A stretch of 64,000 nucleotides of DNA, taken from NCBI GenBank assembly GCA_965204765.1, contig CBDBFG010000004.1, forward strand, positions 434,001 to 498,000, given 5' to 3'. The notes beneath the pieces are model-generated. The model had not been told where the DNA came from and searched no databases. It saw only the letters and a list, made by a program, of their open reading frames with translations. The translations under genes were made by a program, and so were the position numbers. This stretch comes from CBDBFG01 sp965204765 (lineage in GTDB: Bacteria; Pseudomonadota; Alphaproteobacteria; Caedimonadales; UBA9215). Below are positions 42,967 through 52,307 of the stretch, piece after piece (the first letter of the stretch is position 1; each line of letters begins with the position of its first letter).

Positions 42967-45291
42967 CTATTGATCAATAAGGTGGATAGCATCCTGTAGT
43001 GTTAATTCTAAGAAATTCATATCTTTAGGGATAGAAGTAAATTTATTTTGATATTTTATATACGGTCCAAACCTTCCTTGTCCTAATAGTATCTCTTGTT
43101 CGGTTTTTGGGTGTTGACCTAAAGTTTTTGGTAATGTTCCTAAGATCATAGCCTGTTCTAATGTTACGGATTCTGGTGCTATATTTTTTGGTATAGAGGC
43201 ACGTTTAGGTTTTTGTTTGGGTTTTGCTTCGTCCCATTGTATGTAAAAACCATATGGTCCTTGGCGCAAGGTTATATCAAGTTTGCTTTCTGAGTCGGTA
43301 CCTAATAATTTAGGAGCAAACTTTTCTGTTTGTTCTGTATTATTTTCTTGCCCAGATTGTTTAGAAGAGTTTGCTTTTTTATTAAGCTGTTTTGTATAAT
43401 TGCAATCAGGATAGTTAGAGCATCCAATAAATGCGCCAAATTTACCTAGTTTTAGGCTTAGTTCTCCATCAGAGCATTGTTGGCATAATCTATCAATTTT
43501 GCGTGTTTCGTCTTGGCTAAATAAAAATTGCTCTAGGGATTTATTGAGCAGGTTGATCACATCAGTAATTTTTAAATCAGTAGTAGAGTCAACGTTACTT
43601 TTAAAGGAATTCCAAAAGTCGTCCAGTGTTTTGATCCAGTCTTTATTGCCATCGGCAATATTATCAAGCTTTTCCTCTAGATTAGCAGTAAAATCATATT
43701 CTAGATATTTTGTAAAATATGTCATTAGAAATGAAGTTACTATTCTGCCTAATGCTTCCGGTATTAGTTGTTTTTTCTCTATTTTGACATAATTGCGATC
43801 TGTTAAAGTTGAAATGGTAGAGGCGTAGGTAGATGGTCTGCCTATACCTAGTTCTTCTAATTTTTTTACAATTGATGCTTCTGTATATCGTGCTGGAGGT
43901 TTGGTGAAATGTTGGTTAGGTTCTATTTTAGCTAACGATGCTTTTTCGTTTACGAGAACACTAGGCAAGATGCCGTTATCATCTTCACTATCAGAATCTT
44001 TGCCTTCTTCATAAATTTTAAGGAAACCATCGAAATCGATGGTAGTACCACTTGCTTTGAATGCGGCTTGTTTATTATCTGATTCAATTTGAATGATGAC
44101 TTGCTTTAAGATAGCAGATGCCATTTGTGAGGTTAACATTCTTTTCCAAATGATATCATAAAGTTTCAGTTGATCATTATCTAAACAAGATTTTATTGCA
44201 TTAGGGATAAGGGCAATATCAGTTGGTCTAATTGCCTCATGAGCTTCTTGTGCATTTTTAGATTTGCTTTTATATAGAATGGGTTTTGGTGAAAGGTAGC
44301 GTTTTGTATAGTTATTTTCAATATGCTGTCTGGTAGTGTTAATAGCATCCTCGGATACGCTGACACTATCAGTACGCATATAAGTTATTAGTCCTTTAGT
44401 TTCACCATTTATTTTTAATCCTTCATACAATTTTTGTGCTATTTGCATAGTTTTTTTGACGCTAAACCCCAGTTTCCTAGATGCTTCTTGTTGTAAGGTA
44501 GAGGTAGTAAAAGGTGCTACAGGATGTCGTTTTAATTGCTTTGCTTCAATATCTGAAATTTGATATGAATAGTTATTTATTTCATTGGTGATCTCTTGTG
44601 CTTGTTCCTGTGAGGTAATAGTAAATTTTTCTAGTTTCTTGTTGTTGAATTTAAACAACTTGGCTTGAAATTGTTTATGTGCAGTTGCGGTGGAAAATAA
44701 TCCACTTATGGACCAATATTCTTGTGTAATAAAACTTTCTATTTCACATTCGCGATCACATATTATTCTTAAAGCAACAGATTGCACTCTACCAGCCGAC
44801 CTGCAACCAGGTAATTTACGCCACAATATGGGGGAAATGTTAAACCCAACTAAGTAATCCAGAGCTCTTCTGGTCAAATATGCATCTATCAGATTGTCAT
44901 CTAGTGATCTTGGGGTTTGTATTGCATGTAAAATTGCTTTTTTATTAATCTCATTGAATACTACCCTATGTACGGCCTTATTTTGGACAAGCTTACTTTT
45001 TTGTAGAATTTGAATTACATGCCAGGAAATCGCCTCCCCTTCACGATCGGGGTCTGTTGCTAGGATTATTTCATCGGCTTGTTTAGCTTCTGATTTAATA
45101 ATTTGCATTTGTTTTTTTGCTTTGCTATCCATTTCCCAGGTCATGTGGAATTTATTTTCTGGGTTTACGGAGCCATTTTTTGAGGGTAAATCTCGTACGT
45201 GTCCATAACTAGCAATAACCTTGTATTCTTTGCCAAGGTAGTTGTTAATAGTTTTGGCTTTTGCTGGTGATTCTACTATAACTAGTTTCAT
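42967..45291 (-). CDS. topA: DNA topoisomerase I
   Basis: 774 residues from the ATG at 45291 (MKLVIVESPAKAKTI); an upstream extension overlaps dprA and is unsupported. Toprim domain with E and DPDRE (ATDPDREGEAISWH), active-site tyrosine in LITYMRTDSVSVS, one four-Cys zinc ribbon (CQQC...CSNYPDC) and C-terminal Lys-rich repeats. It relaxes negative supercoils. Starts 2 bases after dprA, the usual alphaproteobacterial order. Confidence 0.96.
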   Translation of the reverse strand: MKLVIVESPAKAKTINNYLGKEYKVIASYGHVRDLPSKNGSVNPENKFHMTWEMDSKAKKQMQIIKSEAKQADEIILATDPDREGEAISWHVIQILQKSKLVQNKAVHRVVFNEINKKAILHAIQTPRSLDDNLIDAYLTRRALDYLVGFNISPILWRKLPGCRSAGRVQSVALRIICDRECEIESFITQEYWSISGLFSTATAHKQFQAKLFKFNNKKLEKFTITSQEQAQEITNEINNYSYQISDIEAKQLKRHPVAPFTTSTLQQEASRKLGFSVKKTMQIAQKLYEGLKINGETKGLITYMRTDSVSVSEDAINTTRQHIENNYTKRYLSPKPILYKSKSKNAQEAHEAIRPTDIALIPNAIKSCLDNDQLKLYDIIWKRMLTSQMASAILKQVIIQIESDNKQAAFKASGTTIDFDGFLKIYEEGKDSDSEDDNGILPSVLVNEKASLAKIEPNQHFTKPPARYTEASIVKKLEELGIGRPSTYASTISTLTDRNYVKIEKKQLIPEALGRIVTSFLMTYFTKYLEYDFTANLEEKLDNIADGNKDWIKTLDDFWNSFKSNVDSTTDLKITDVINLLNKSLEQFLFSQDETRKIDRLCQQCSDGELSLKLGKFGAFIGCSNYPDCNYTKQLNKKANSSKQSGQENNTEQTEKFAPKLLGTDSESKLDITLRQGPYGFYIQWDEAKPKQKPKRASIPKNIAPESVTLEQAMILGTLPKTLGQHPKTEQEILLGQGRFGPYIKYQNKFTSIPKDMNFLELTLQDAIHLIDQ

Positions 45292-45293
45292 AT

Positions 45294-46457
45294 TTATTTC
45301 GATATTTTGTTTCCTGGATGACGCGTTACTTTTGCTGCTAATTCTAGTTCTAGTAGGGTTGACAGCACTAGCGATGATGAATATGCGCATGCTCGTAATA
45401 ATTCATCAACATGAATAGGGGTAGTAGTTAGGTGTTCCAATATTTCTAGTCTAAGATTAGCAATAGATTTTTCATCTTGATTGTAGTCGCTTTCTTTTTC
45501 CGTGGTATAGTTAGTATAATCATCCACTTCACTGTGACTTTCATGCAGTACATGTTTATATGGTTCTTCTAATACATCAACTATATCTTGGGCGCATGTT
45601 ACCAGATTTGCACCATTTCTAATTAAATCATTGCTACCATGATATCTAGGGTCTAATGGCGATCCAGGAACGACGAACACATCTCTGTTTTGTTCAGAGG
45701 CATATCTAGCTGTAATTAGTGATCCAGATTGCAAGGCTGCTTCAACTACTATGGTCCCTTGTGATAATGCTGCTATTAGATAGTTTCTTTTAGGAAACAG
45801 ACACCCCTTTGGTTCAGTGCCAATGGGAGATTCGGCAACAACTACGCCATTGTCATATATTTCATGATATAAGGTTTGATTTTCTGTTGGGTATATTTGA
45901 TCAATACCACCAGCTATTACAGCTATAGTTCCTGTTTCTAAAGCACCTTTGTGAGCTTGGGCATCAATACCGCGTGCTAATCCTGATACTGTTATGTATC
46001 CTTCTGCTCCTAGTTCTTTAGCCAATAAATAAGCAATTTTTTTGCCGTTTATAGAACAATTGCGTGCTCCGATTATACTTACCGCTTTTTTATTAAAGTG
46101 TTCGGCTTTTCCTTTGATGCTGAGGATAGGAGGGGCTTCATATACGCCTTGTAAAATGTCTGGAAAGTCACATTCCCCATCTACTACTATTCTAGCACCG
46201 ATTTTTTCATGTTGTTCTATTTCTTCTACCGCACTTGATTCTGGATAAAGTTTCAGATTGGCGTTTAGTCCTCCTCTGGCTGCTAATTCAGGTAGCACAT
46301 CCAGCGCTCTTACAGCATTTTTATACTTTGATAAAAGATTTCTGTAGGTAACTGAGCCAACATTTTGTGATCTATACAGCCTAATACGAGCTATTTTTTC
46401 CTGAGTGGAGATATTAGATTTGTACAGACTACTTTTTTTGAATGGAATTACGCCCAA
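45294..46457 (-). CDS. dprA: DNA processing protein DprA
   Basis: 387 residues, TTG start at 46457 overlapping plsY by 29 bases. Rossmann-like core with signature SIIGARNCSINGKKIAYLLAKEL and SGLARGIDAQAHKGAL (~159-174), then GSLITARYA and a winged-helix C-terminus. DprA loads RecA on incoming single-stranded DNA during transformation. Widespread in Rickettsiales even where transformation is unknown. Confidence 0.95.
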   Translation of the reverse strand: MGVIPFKKSSLYKSNISTQEKIARIRLYRSQNVGSVTYRNLLSKYKNAVRALDVLPELAARGGLNANLKLYPESSAVEEIEQHEKIGARIVVDGECDFPDILQGVYEAPPILSIKGKAEHFNKKAVSIIGARNCSINGKKIAYLLAKELGAEGYITVSGLARGIDAQAHKGALETGTIAVIAGGIDQIYPTENQTLYHEIYDNGVVVAESPIGTEPKGCLFPKRNYLIAALSQGTIVVEAALQSGSLITARYASEQNRDVFVVPGSPLDPRYHGSNDLIRNGANLVTCAQDIVDVLEEPYKHVLHESHSEVDDYTNYTTEKESDYNQDEKSIANLRLEILEHLTTTPIHVDELLRACAYSSSLVLSTLLELELAAKVTRHPGNKISK

Positions 46458-47151
46458 TTTTTTTCTCCTGCTTCTTTATAATTCTTGCAATATTATCTTT
46501 GTGTTTGCAAAAGATAAAAATTGTTAATACCCATAGCCAAATATTTGGCTGTTTTGATGGTTGCATTAATATGTCGATAAAAGGAATAGTTATAAAGCTT
46601 ACCAGGGCTGCGGCCGAAGATATCTTGGTACGCCAGAATACTAATCCCCATATTATTACCCCTATCATTGTCAAGGTATAAGAGTAATATATCAGTATTC
46701 CTAGCCCAGTGGCTATTCCTTTCCCTCCTTTTAGTCCAAGCCAAAAAGGAAACATATGTCCCATCACAGGTATTAGATAATGGAAAGAATATTGATAGTC
46801 AACGTATATTATTTTTTGATTAAGGTACCCTATAAGTGCCAGTGGTGCATAACCTTTTAGTAAATCTAATAGCAATGTTAAAGCAGCAGACAATTTGTCT
46901 CCTGTGCGGAAGACATTTGTGGCTCCTATATTGCCTGAACCAATTTGCCTAATATCTGTTTTTAGTTTTACTCGTGCAATAATAAACCCAAATGGTATTG
47001 ATCCTAATAGGTACAAGAATGATACGGCTATAAATGAATGTGCAATAGCTAGGGGTTGGGTTAAATTGAGGTAATACCCATTACATAATACGAAAATTAT
47101 AGCGGCAACTACTACTATTAATGCGTCGGTTAAGTTATTTATTTTTTGCAT
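46429..47151 (-). CDS. plsY: glycerol-3-phosphate acyltransferase PlsY
   Basis: 240 residues, about six membrane segments. Conserved motifs: LLGSIPFGFIIAR (~48), RQIGSGNIGATNVFRTG (~68-84), and the GGKGIATGLG loop. It transfers acyl from acyl-phosphate to glycerol-3-phosphate, the first step of phospholipid synthesis. The N-terminus is about 40 residues longer than usual with an extra hydrophobic segment. Start ATG overlaps the rlmB stop by one base (TAATG). Confidence 0.93.
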   Translation of the reverse strand: MQKINNLTDALIVVVAAIIFVLCNGYYLNLTQPLAIAHSFIAVSFLYLLGSIPFGFIIARVKLKTDIRQIGSGNIGATNVFRTGDKLSAALTLLLDLLKGYAPLALIGYLNQKIIYVDYQYSFHYLIPVMGHMFPFWLGLKGGKGIATGLGILIYYSYTLTMIGVIIWGLVFWRTKISSAAALVSFITIPFIDILMQPSKQPNIWLWVLTIFIFCKHKDNIARIIKKQEKKIGRNSIQKK

Positions 47152-47864
47152 TATGCACCATTTTGTCTGTAGTACTCATAGCAGGATACAGCGGCAGCAT
47201 TAGAGGCATTTAATGTAGAAAATACAGGGTTTGTTGGGATAGTTAACAGTAAATCGCATTTTTCTTTTGTTAATCTGCGTAACCCTTTTCCTTCTGATCC
47301 AATTACTATTGCTATATTGCCTGTTAAATCATAATTGTTGATATTTTGTGTTCCATCTTCGTCTAGCCCGATACACCAAAAACCTTTGCCTTTAAGATGA
47401 TCAAGGGTGCTAGCCAGATTTTTAGTGGTGATAATTGGTAATTGTTCGGTTCCACCGGATGATATTTTGGTAATAATCGGGTTAGTAATTGTCGCGCTAT
47501 TGTGGTGTGTAATGATTATTGCCTGTGCTTGAAATGCCGCAGCTGTTCTTATTATAGCACCAACATTGTGTGGGTCTGTTAGTTGATCCAATACAACGAC
47601 TAATGATCCTGTTTCTGATGTGGGGATTTCTTTGTAAGATAGGTTTTGCTTAAAACGTGTGTTAAGCGCTATGCCTTGGTGATTGGCGTTATTAAATTGT
47701 TGGTCGAAATAGCTAAGATCAACAGTCTCTATTAGAAGGTTATGGTGTGGCTCTAGGTTAAGCTGTGTTCGATCAAAAGATTTGTTGATAATAAGTTTAC
47801 AATGCTCTCTGTTTGGATTTTGCAGTGCAGAGATAACTGCATGTTTACCATATATCCAAGGCAT
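47151..47864 (-). CDS. rlmB: TrmH/SpoU-family rRNA 2'-O-methyltransferase (RlmB-like)
   Basis: 237 residues. N-terminal substrate-binding domain (WIYGKHAVISAL) and SPOUT methyltransferase domain with the three motifs: VLDQLTDPHNVGAIIRTA, IVIGSEGKGLRRL, and TLNASNAAAVSCYEY. These bind SAM in a knot. Likely target is G2251 of 23S rRNA, inferred from the family. First gene of the plsY-dprA-topA run on the minus strand. Confidence 0.9.
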   Translation of the reverse strand: MPWIYGKHAVISALQNPNREHCKLIINKSFDRTQLNLEPHHNLLIETVDLSYFDQQFNNANHQGIALNTRFKQNLSYKEIPTSETGSLVVVLDQLTDPHNVGAIIRTAAAFQAQAIIITHHNSATITNPIITKISSGGTEQLPIITTKNLASTLDHLKGKGFWCIGLDEDGTQNINNYDLTGNIAIVIGSEGKGLRRLTKEKCDLLLTIPTNPVFSTLNASNAAAVSCYEYYRQNGA

Positions 47865-48112
47865 ATCAGTTACATATTTTTTTCTATCATTGCTCTATTG
47901 TATCAAAAGTCAACGTTTTTTTATAAATGTACACATAGTTAGCTCTGCTTATTTTCCTTGCTGACGGTATAATATCATAATTGCTAGGTAATAAAAAAAT
48001 CTGATTAATTCATCATATGCAAAGCGAAATGATTAGCGTATTTATTTTTTTAGCGTTGACAATAACGTAGCAAATCTTATAGAACTTCATATAAGGTGTT
48101 CCACACTTAAGA

Positions 48113-48198
48113 GGAGGGATGGCCGAGTGGTTAAAGGCAGCAGACTGTAAATCTGCCGACGTTAGTCTACGTAGGTTCGAATCCTACTCCCTCCACCA
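48113..48198 (+). tRNA. tRNA-Tyr (GTA)
   Basis: 86 nt with a long variable arm (class II) and encoded CCA. Acceptor GGAGGGA pairs with TCCCTCC; anticodon GTA at 48147-48149 in loop CTGTAAA; T-loop TTCGAAT. Followed 2 bases later by tRNA-Gly and then tuf, the Rickettsiales-type order. Confidence 0.98.
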
Positions 48199-48200
48199 TC

Positions 48201-48274
48201 GCGGGTGTAGCTTAATGGTAAAGCTCCAGCCTTCCAAGCTGGCTATGAGGGTTCGATTCCCTTCACCCGCTCCA
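48201..48274 (+). tRNA. tRNA-Gly (TCC)
   Basis: 74 nt with encoded CCA. Acceptor GCGGGTG pairs with CACCCGC; anticodon TCC at 48233-48235; T-loop TTCGATT. Lies between tRNA-Tyr and tuf and is probably co-transcribed. Confidence 0.98.
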
Positions 48275-48330
48275 TTGTCTTAGGTGTTTAAAGCTATAAA
48301 TTGATAATTAAAGATGTATGGAAGGTAGAG

Positions 48331-49521
48331 ATGAGCAAGGAGAAGTTTGAGAGGAATAAGCCTCACGTTAATATAGGAACGATAGGTCACGTTGATCATG
48401 GTAAGACTACGTTGACGGCTGCGATTACGAAGGTATTGGGAGATGCTGGAGGAGCTGAGTTTACGGATTATGATCAGATAGATAAGGCACCTGAGGAGAA
48501 GGCTAGGGGTATAACGATTAATACTTCTCATGTTGAGTATGAGACGGAGAATCGTCATTATGCGCACGTTGATTGTCCTGGTCACGCGGATTATGTGAAG
48601 AACATGATTACTGGAGCTGCGCAGATGGATGGTGGTATATTGGTTGTGAATGCTGCTGATGGTCCTATGCCTCAGACACGTGAGCACATACTTTTGGCCC
48701 GTCAGGTTAACGTTCCTGCGTTGGTTGTTTATATGAACAAGGTTGATCAGGTTGATGACGAGGAGTTGTTGGATTTGGTTGAGTTGGAGATTCGTGAGTT
48801 ATTGAGTAGTTATGAGTTTCCTGGTGATGATATACCGATTATTAGAGGTTCTGCGCTTTGTGCGTTGGAAGGTAGGGAAGATAAGATAGGTCGTGATTCT
48901 ATTTTAGAATTAATGAAGTCTGTTGATAGTTTTATACCTGAGCCTAAGCGTGATATAGACAAGCCATTTTTGATGCCGATAGAGGATGTATTTTCGATAT
49001 CTGGTCGTGGTACGGTTGTTACAGGTCGAGTTGAGCGTGGTATTGTTAAGGTTGGTGACGAGATAGAGATGGTTGGTATACGAGATACTAGCAAGACTAC
49101 TGTTACTGGTGTAGAGATGTTCCGTAAGCTTTTGGATGAAGGTCGAGCTGGTGATAACGTTGGAGTGTTGCTTCGAGGAGTTGGTCGAGAGGATATAGAG
49201 CGTGGTCAAGTTTTGGCGCATCCTGGTACGGTATCTCCACATACGGAGTTTGAGTGTGAGGCTTATGTTCTTACTAAGGAAGAGGGTGGGCGTCATACGC
49301 CGTTTTTTGGTAATTATCGCCCGCAGTTTTATTTTAGGACGACAGATGTTACTGGTTCTGTAGAGTTGTTGGGTGGTAAAGAGATGGTTATGCCCGGTGA
49401 CAATGTGAAGATGAAAGTTCAGTTGATATCTCCGATAGCTATGGATGAGGGTGATCGTTTTGCTATTCGTGAGGGTGGTAGAACTGTTGGTGCTGGTGTT
49501 ATTAGTAAAATTATTAAATAG
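48331..49521 (+). CDS. tuf: elongation factor Tu
   Basis: 396 residues from the ATG at 48331 (GAAGG site). GTPase motifs GHVDHGKT (G1), DCPGHADY (G3) and NKVDQ (G4) are intact, as are the beta-barrel domains 2 and 3. It brings aminoacyl-tRNA to the ribosome. Codon use differs from most of the window: Lys is nearly always AAG, Glu GAG and Leu TTG, whereas neighbours favour AAA, GAA and TTA. Confidence 0.99.
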   Translation: MSKEKFERNKPHVNIGTIGHVDHGKTTLTAAITKVLGDAGGAEFTDYDQIDKAPEEKARGITINTSHVEYETENRHYAHVDCPGHADYVKNMITGAAQMDGGILVVNAADGPMPQTREHILLARQVNVPALVVYMNKVDQVDDEELLDLVELEIRELLSSYEFPGDDIPIIRGSALCALEGREDKIGRDSILELMKSVDSFIPEPKRDIDKPFLMPIEDVFSISGRGTVVTGRVERGIVKVGDEIEMVGIRDTSKTTVTGVEMFRKLLDEGRAGDNVGVLLRGVGREDIERGQVLAHPGTVSPHTEFECEAYVLTKEEGGRHTPFFGNYRPQFYFRTTDVTGSVELLGGKEMVMPGDNVKMKVQLISPIAMDEGDRFAIREGGRTVGAGVISKIIK

Positions 49522-49540
49522 TTTTATAACTTAATACTAA

Positions 49541-49567
49541 AGTCAACCTTTGATAGGTTGGCTTTTG
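49541..49567 (+). terminator. intrinsic terminator after tuf
   Basis: Nine-base arms AGTCAACCT and AGGTTGGCT (one G-T pair) around a five-base loop, followed by TTTTG. It lies 20 bases past the tuf stop and before tRNA-Trp, so it likely ends the tRNA-Tyr/Gly-tuf transcript or lowers read-through into secE. Confidence 0.75.
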
Positions 49568-49582
49568 CACATGGAAAAAAGG

Positions 49583-49658
49583 AGGAGTGTAGCTCAATTG
49601 GTAGAGCGTCGGTCTCCAAAACCGAAGGTTGGGGGTTCGATCCCCTCCACTCCTGCCA
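49583..49658 (+). tRNA. tRNA-Trp (CCA)
   Basis: 76 nt with encoded CCA. Acceptor AGGAGTG pairs with CACTCCT; anticodon CCA at 49616-49618; T-loop TTCGATC. Sits between tuf and secE as in Rickettsia and many alphaproteobacteria. Confidence 0.98.
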
Positions 49659-49675
49659 AATAAGGGGATTTTTTT

Positions 49676-49864
49676 ATGTTTGCTTCTGTTGTAACCTTTG
49701 TGAGACAAGTTAGTTACGAGATAAAAAAGACAGTTTGGCCTACTAGGCAAGAGACAATTGTTACGTCTATTATGGTGTTCGTGTTGGCATTTATTGCTGC
49801 AATGTTTTTTCTTATGGCGGATATTTCCATAGAATATGTTGTTAATTTAATTTTGGGTAAGTGA
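49676..49864 (+). CDS. secE: preprotein translocase subunit SecE
   Basis: 62 residues with one membrane helix (IMVFVLAFIAAMFFLMAD) after the conserved amphipathic KKTVWPTRQET segment, which binds SecY. Short single-helix form usual outside enterobacteria. AGGGGA site 6-8 bases upstream. The stop overlaps the region just before nusG. Confidence 0.96.
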   Translation: MFASVVTFVRQVSYEIKKTVWPTRQETIVTSIMVFVLAFIAAMFFLMADISIEYVVNLILGK

Positions 49865-49866
49865 TT

Positions 49867-50400
49867 ATGGCTAATGCTCGTTGGTATGTTGTTAATGTTT
49901 ATGCTGGTTCTGAAAAAAAAGTGGCAGAGTCCATAAAAGAACAGGCCGAACAGAAGAAGCTTACAGAACAGGTTATTGATGTTCTTGTTCCGATGGAAAA
50001 GACTGTGGAAATTAAGCGCGGAGAAAAGATTAATACGGAAAAAAATTTTTTCCCCGGTTATGTTTTGGTGCATATGGTTTTGTCAGATGAAAGTTGGCAT
50101 TTGATTAGTAATGTTCCTAAAGTTACTGGTTTTCTTGGTGGTAAGGGTAAGCCTTCTCCTGTCTCGAAAAGTGAAGTTGATAGAATTGTATCATATATGG
50201 AGGAGCAAAAAGATTCTCCTGTCTACGCATGTAATTTTGTTGTGGGAGAGGAGGTTGTTGTAGTGGATGGTCCTTTTTCCAGTTTTAATGGTGCTATTGA
50301 GGAGATTGATGAGGAAAAAAACAGGTTAAAGGTTTCGGTAATGATTTTTGGGCGTGCCACTCCTGTGGAATTGGAGTTTAGTCAGGTGAAGAAAATATAA
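49867..50400 (+). CDS. nusG: transcription antitermination/elongation factor NusG
   Basis: 177 residues from the ATG at 49867, two bases after the secE stop. N-terminal NGN domain (RWYVVNVYAGSEKKVAESI; FFPGYVLVHM) and C-terminal KOW domain (GEEVVVVDGPFSSFNGAIEEID). It couples RNA polymerase to Rho and the ribosome. Confidence 0.97.
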   Translation: MANARWYVVNVYAGSEKKVAESIKEQAEQKKLTEQVIDVLVPMEKTVEIKRGEKINTEKNFFPGYVLVHMVLSDESWHLISNVPKVTGFLGGKGKPSPVSKSEVDRIVSYMEEQKDSPVYACNFVVGEEVVVVDGPFSSFNGAIEEIDEEKNRLKVSVMIFGRATPVELEFSQVKKI

Positions 50401-50514
50401 TTTTTTCTGTTGCAAGTTTATTGAAATAATACTATACAGTAACAGAAATATGTGTTGTGCGGTGGGATGTGGCCATATCTGTACCGCGCGCCTTTAACGT
50501 TTTTAGAGGATAAA

Positions 50515-50943
50515 ATGGCAAAAAAAATTCAAGGTTATATCAAGTTACAAATCGAAGCTGGGAAGGCTAATCCTTCTCCTCCTGTAGGTCCGGCTCTTGG
50601 GCAACAGGGTGTGAATATTATGGAGTTTTGTAAATCTTTTAACGACAAGACCAAGGGTATGGAGGCTGGTATGCCAATACCTGTGATGATTACCGTATAT
50701 CAGGATAAAAGTTTTGACTTTATCACAAAAACTCCACCGGCATCTTATTTTTTGAAGAAATTTGTAGGTATAAAAAGCGGTTCTAGTAACCCTGGCCGAG
50801 ATGTTGCGGGTACTGTTACTCGTGAGCAGTTGCAAAAGGTGGCAGAAGCCAAGATGGAAGATTTAAATGCTCATGATATCGAGGTTGCTATCAAGATTGT
50901 TGCTGGTTCTGCGACATCTATGGGATTAAAGGTTGAGGGGTAG
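50515..50943 (+). CDS. rplK: ribosomal protein L11
   Basis: 142 residues from the ATG at 50515, which has a strong AGAGGA site; the upstream frame is not L11-like. Carries the N-terminal PSPPVGPALGQQGVNIMEFCK and the rRNA-binding C-terminal domain (PGRDVAGTVTREQL). Site of thiostrepton action. Overlap-free, 2 bases before rplA. Confidence 0.98.
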   Translation: MAKKIQGYIKLQIEAGKANPSPPVGPALGQQGVNIMEFCKSFNDKTKGMEAGMPIPVMITVYQDKSFDFITKTPPASYFLKKFVGIKSGSSNPGRDVAGTVTREQLQKVAEAKMEDLNAHDIEVAIKIVAGSATSMGLKVEG

Positions 50944-50945
50944 TT

Positions 50946-51635
50946 ATGGCTAGAGTTAGTAAGAGAGTTCGTAAGTCATACGATGGTTTTGACAGAGGTG
51001 CTGTGTTTGCTTTAGATCAAGCTTTGGCCAAGGTTAAGGAGCTTGCTAGTGCAAAATTTGATGAAACGGTTGATATTTCTATTAATTTGAATATCGATAC
51101 GAAAAAAGCAGAGCAGAATTTGCGAGGTGTGGTTAGTTTGCCTCATGGTACTGGGAAAAAAATAAGAGTTGCTGCTTTTGTCGGTGATGATCAGGTTAAG
51201 GAAGCAAAGTCTGCCGGTGCTGATGTAGTTGGTGGAGATAGTCTTGTGGATAGTATTCGCGGTGGTAATATTGATTTTGATCGATGTGTTGCCACTCCTG
51301 ATATGATGGATGTTGTTGGTAAAGTAGCAAGAGTTCTTGGTCCTAAAGGGTTAATGCCTAATCCTAAGTTGGGTACTGTTGATAGTGATTTTGCTTCTGC
51401 TATTAAGCGTATAAAAGCTGGTCAGGTGGAGTACCGGGCTGAGAAAAATGGTATAATTCATGCTGGTTTAGGTAAAGTTAGTTTTTCTGTTGAGCATTTG
51501 GTTGAGAATGTAAAGTGCTTTGTGGATGAGGTGGTAAAGACTAAGCCTGGTACGGTAAAAGGTGTGTATTTGAGAAGGGTGGTTCTTAGTTCTACTATGG
51601 GGCCGGCTTTGGATATTGATGTATCCAGTGTATAG
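50946..51635 (+). CDS. rplA: ribosomal protein L1
   Basis: 229 residues with the two-domain L1 fold. Conserved GGDSLVDSI, MPNPKLGTV and the KPGTVKGVYLRRVVLSSTMGP ending. Binds 23S rRNA at the L1 stalk and usually represses its own rplKA transcript. Followed by 132 non-coding bases, the usual site of the L10 leader. Confidence 0.98.
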   Translation: MARVSKRVRKSYDGFDRGAVFALDQALAKVKELASAKFDETVDISINLNIDTKKAEQNLRGVVSLPHGTGKKIRVAAFVGDDQVKEAKSAGADVVGGDSLVDSIRGGNIDFDRCVATPDMMDVVGKVARVLGPKGLMPNPKLGTVDSDFASAIKRIKAGQVEYRAEKNGIIHAGLGKVSFSVEHLVENVKCFVDEVVKTKPGTVKGVYLRRVVLSSTMGPALDIDVSSV

Positions 51636-51767
51636 TGTGTGCTATTGTTATTTTGTCTGAGACTGTGGGTGCGTGAAATAGGGTAAATCCTGCATAGACT
51701 TGAAAATAATTCTTACAAGTTTTCTGACAAGATATTAGCCTAATTATTTTTTTAGTGTGGAGATAAT

Positions 51768-52274
51768 ATGGATAGGAATGAAAAGCGAGCATTTGTAGAT
51801 TCTTTTCGTAAAGATATTGAATCATCAAATATGGTGATACTTGTCAAGCAAACTGCATTGACAGTTGCGGAGAGTACTGAATTGCGCGTTAATATTAGGG
51901 CTGCTGGTGCCAATTTTAAAGTGGTAAAAAATAGTTTGGCTCGTATAGCGGTTAAGGGATTGAATTGTGAGTCTGTTGCAGATAGTCTTGCGGGACCAAC
52001 GGCATTTGCTTATTCTGATGATCCTGTGGCGAGTGCGAAGGTTATCTCTGATTTTTCAAAAAATAATGATGGTCTAGAAATATTGTGTGGCTCATTAAGT
52101 GGTGAGCATTTGGATGCTGGGTCTATACATAAGTTGGCATTGTTGCCAAGTCTTGATGAGCTTCGCGGTAAGCTTGTTGGTCTAATTACTTCACCTGCTG
52201 CGAAAATTGCTAGTACAGTGCAGGCTCCTGCTTCTGATCTGGCAAGAGTTTTTTCCGCATATGGAAGTAAGTAG
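51768..52274 (+). CDS. rplJ: ribosomal protein L10
   Basis: 168 residues. N-terminal rRNA-binding part (VVKNSLARIAVKG; GPTAFAYSDDPV) and C-terminal helix that holds L7/L12 dimers. GTGGAG site 8 bases upstream. In bacteria the L10-L7/L12 complex represses its own translation through the leader; 51636-51767 is the matching region here, though no structure was worked out. Confidence 0.97.
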   Translation: MDRNEKRAFVDSFRKDIESSNMVILVKQTALTVAESTELRVNIRAAGANFKVVKNSLARIAVKGLNCESVADSLAGPTAFAYSDDPVASAKVISDFSKNNDGLEILCGSLSGEHLDAGSIHKLALLPSLDELRGKLVGLITSPAAKIASTVQAPASDLARVFSAYGSK

Positions 52275-52307
52275 TAAGTTGTTAAATTGTTTAGTTAGGA
52301 GAATAAA

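Noticed and set aside
50452..50514. N-terminal extension of L11
   Set aside because: Residues before MAKKIQ do not match the family and a strong ribosome site lies directly before 50515.
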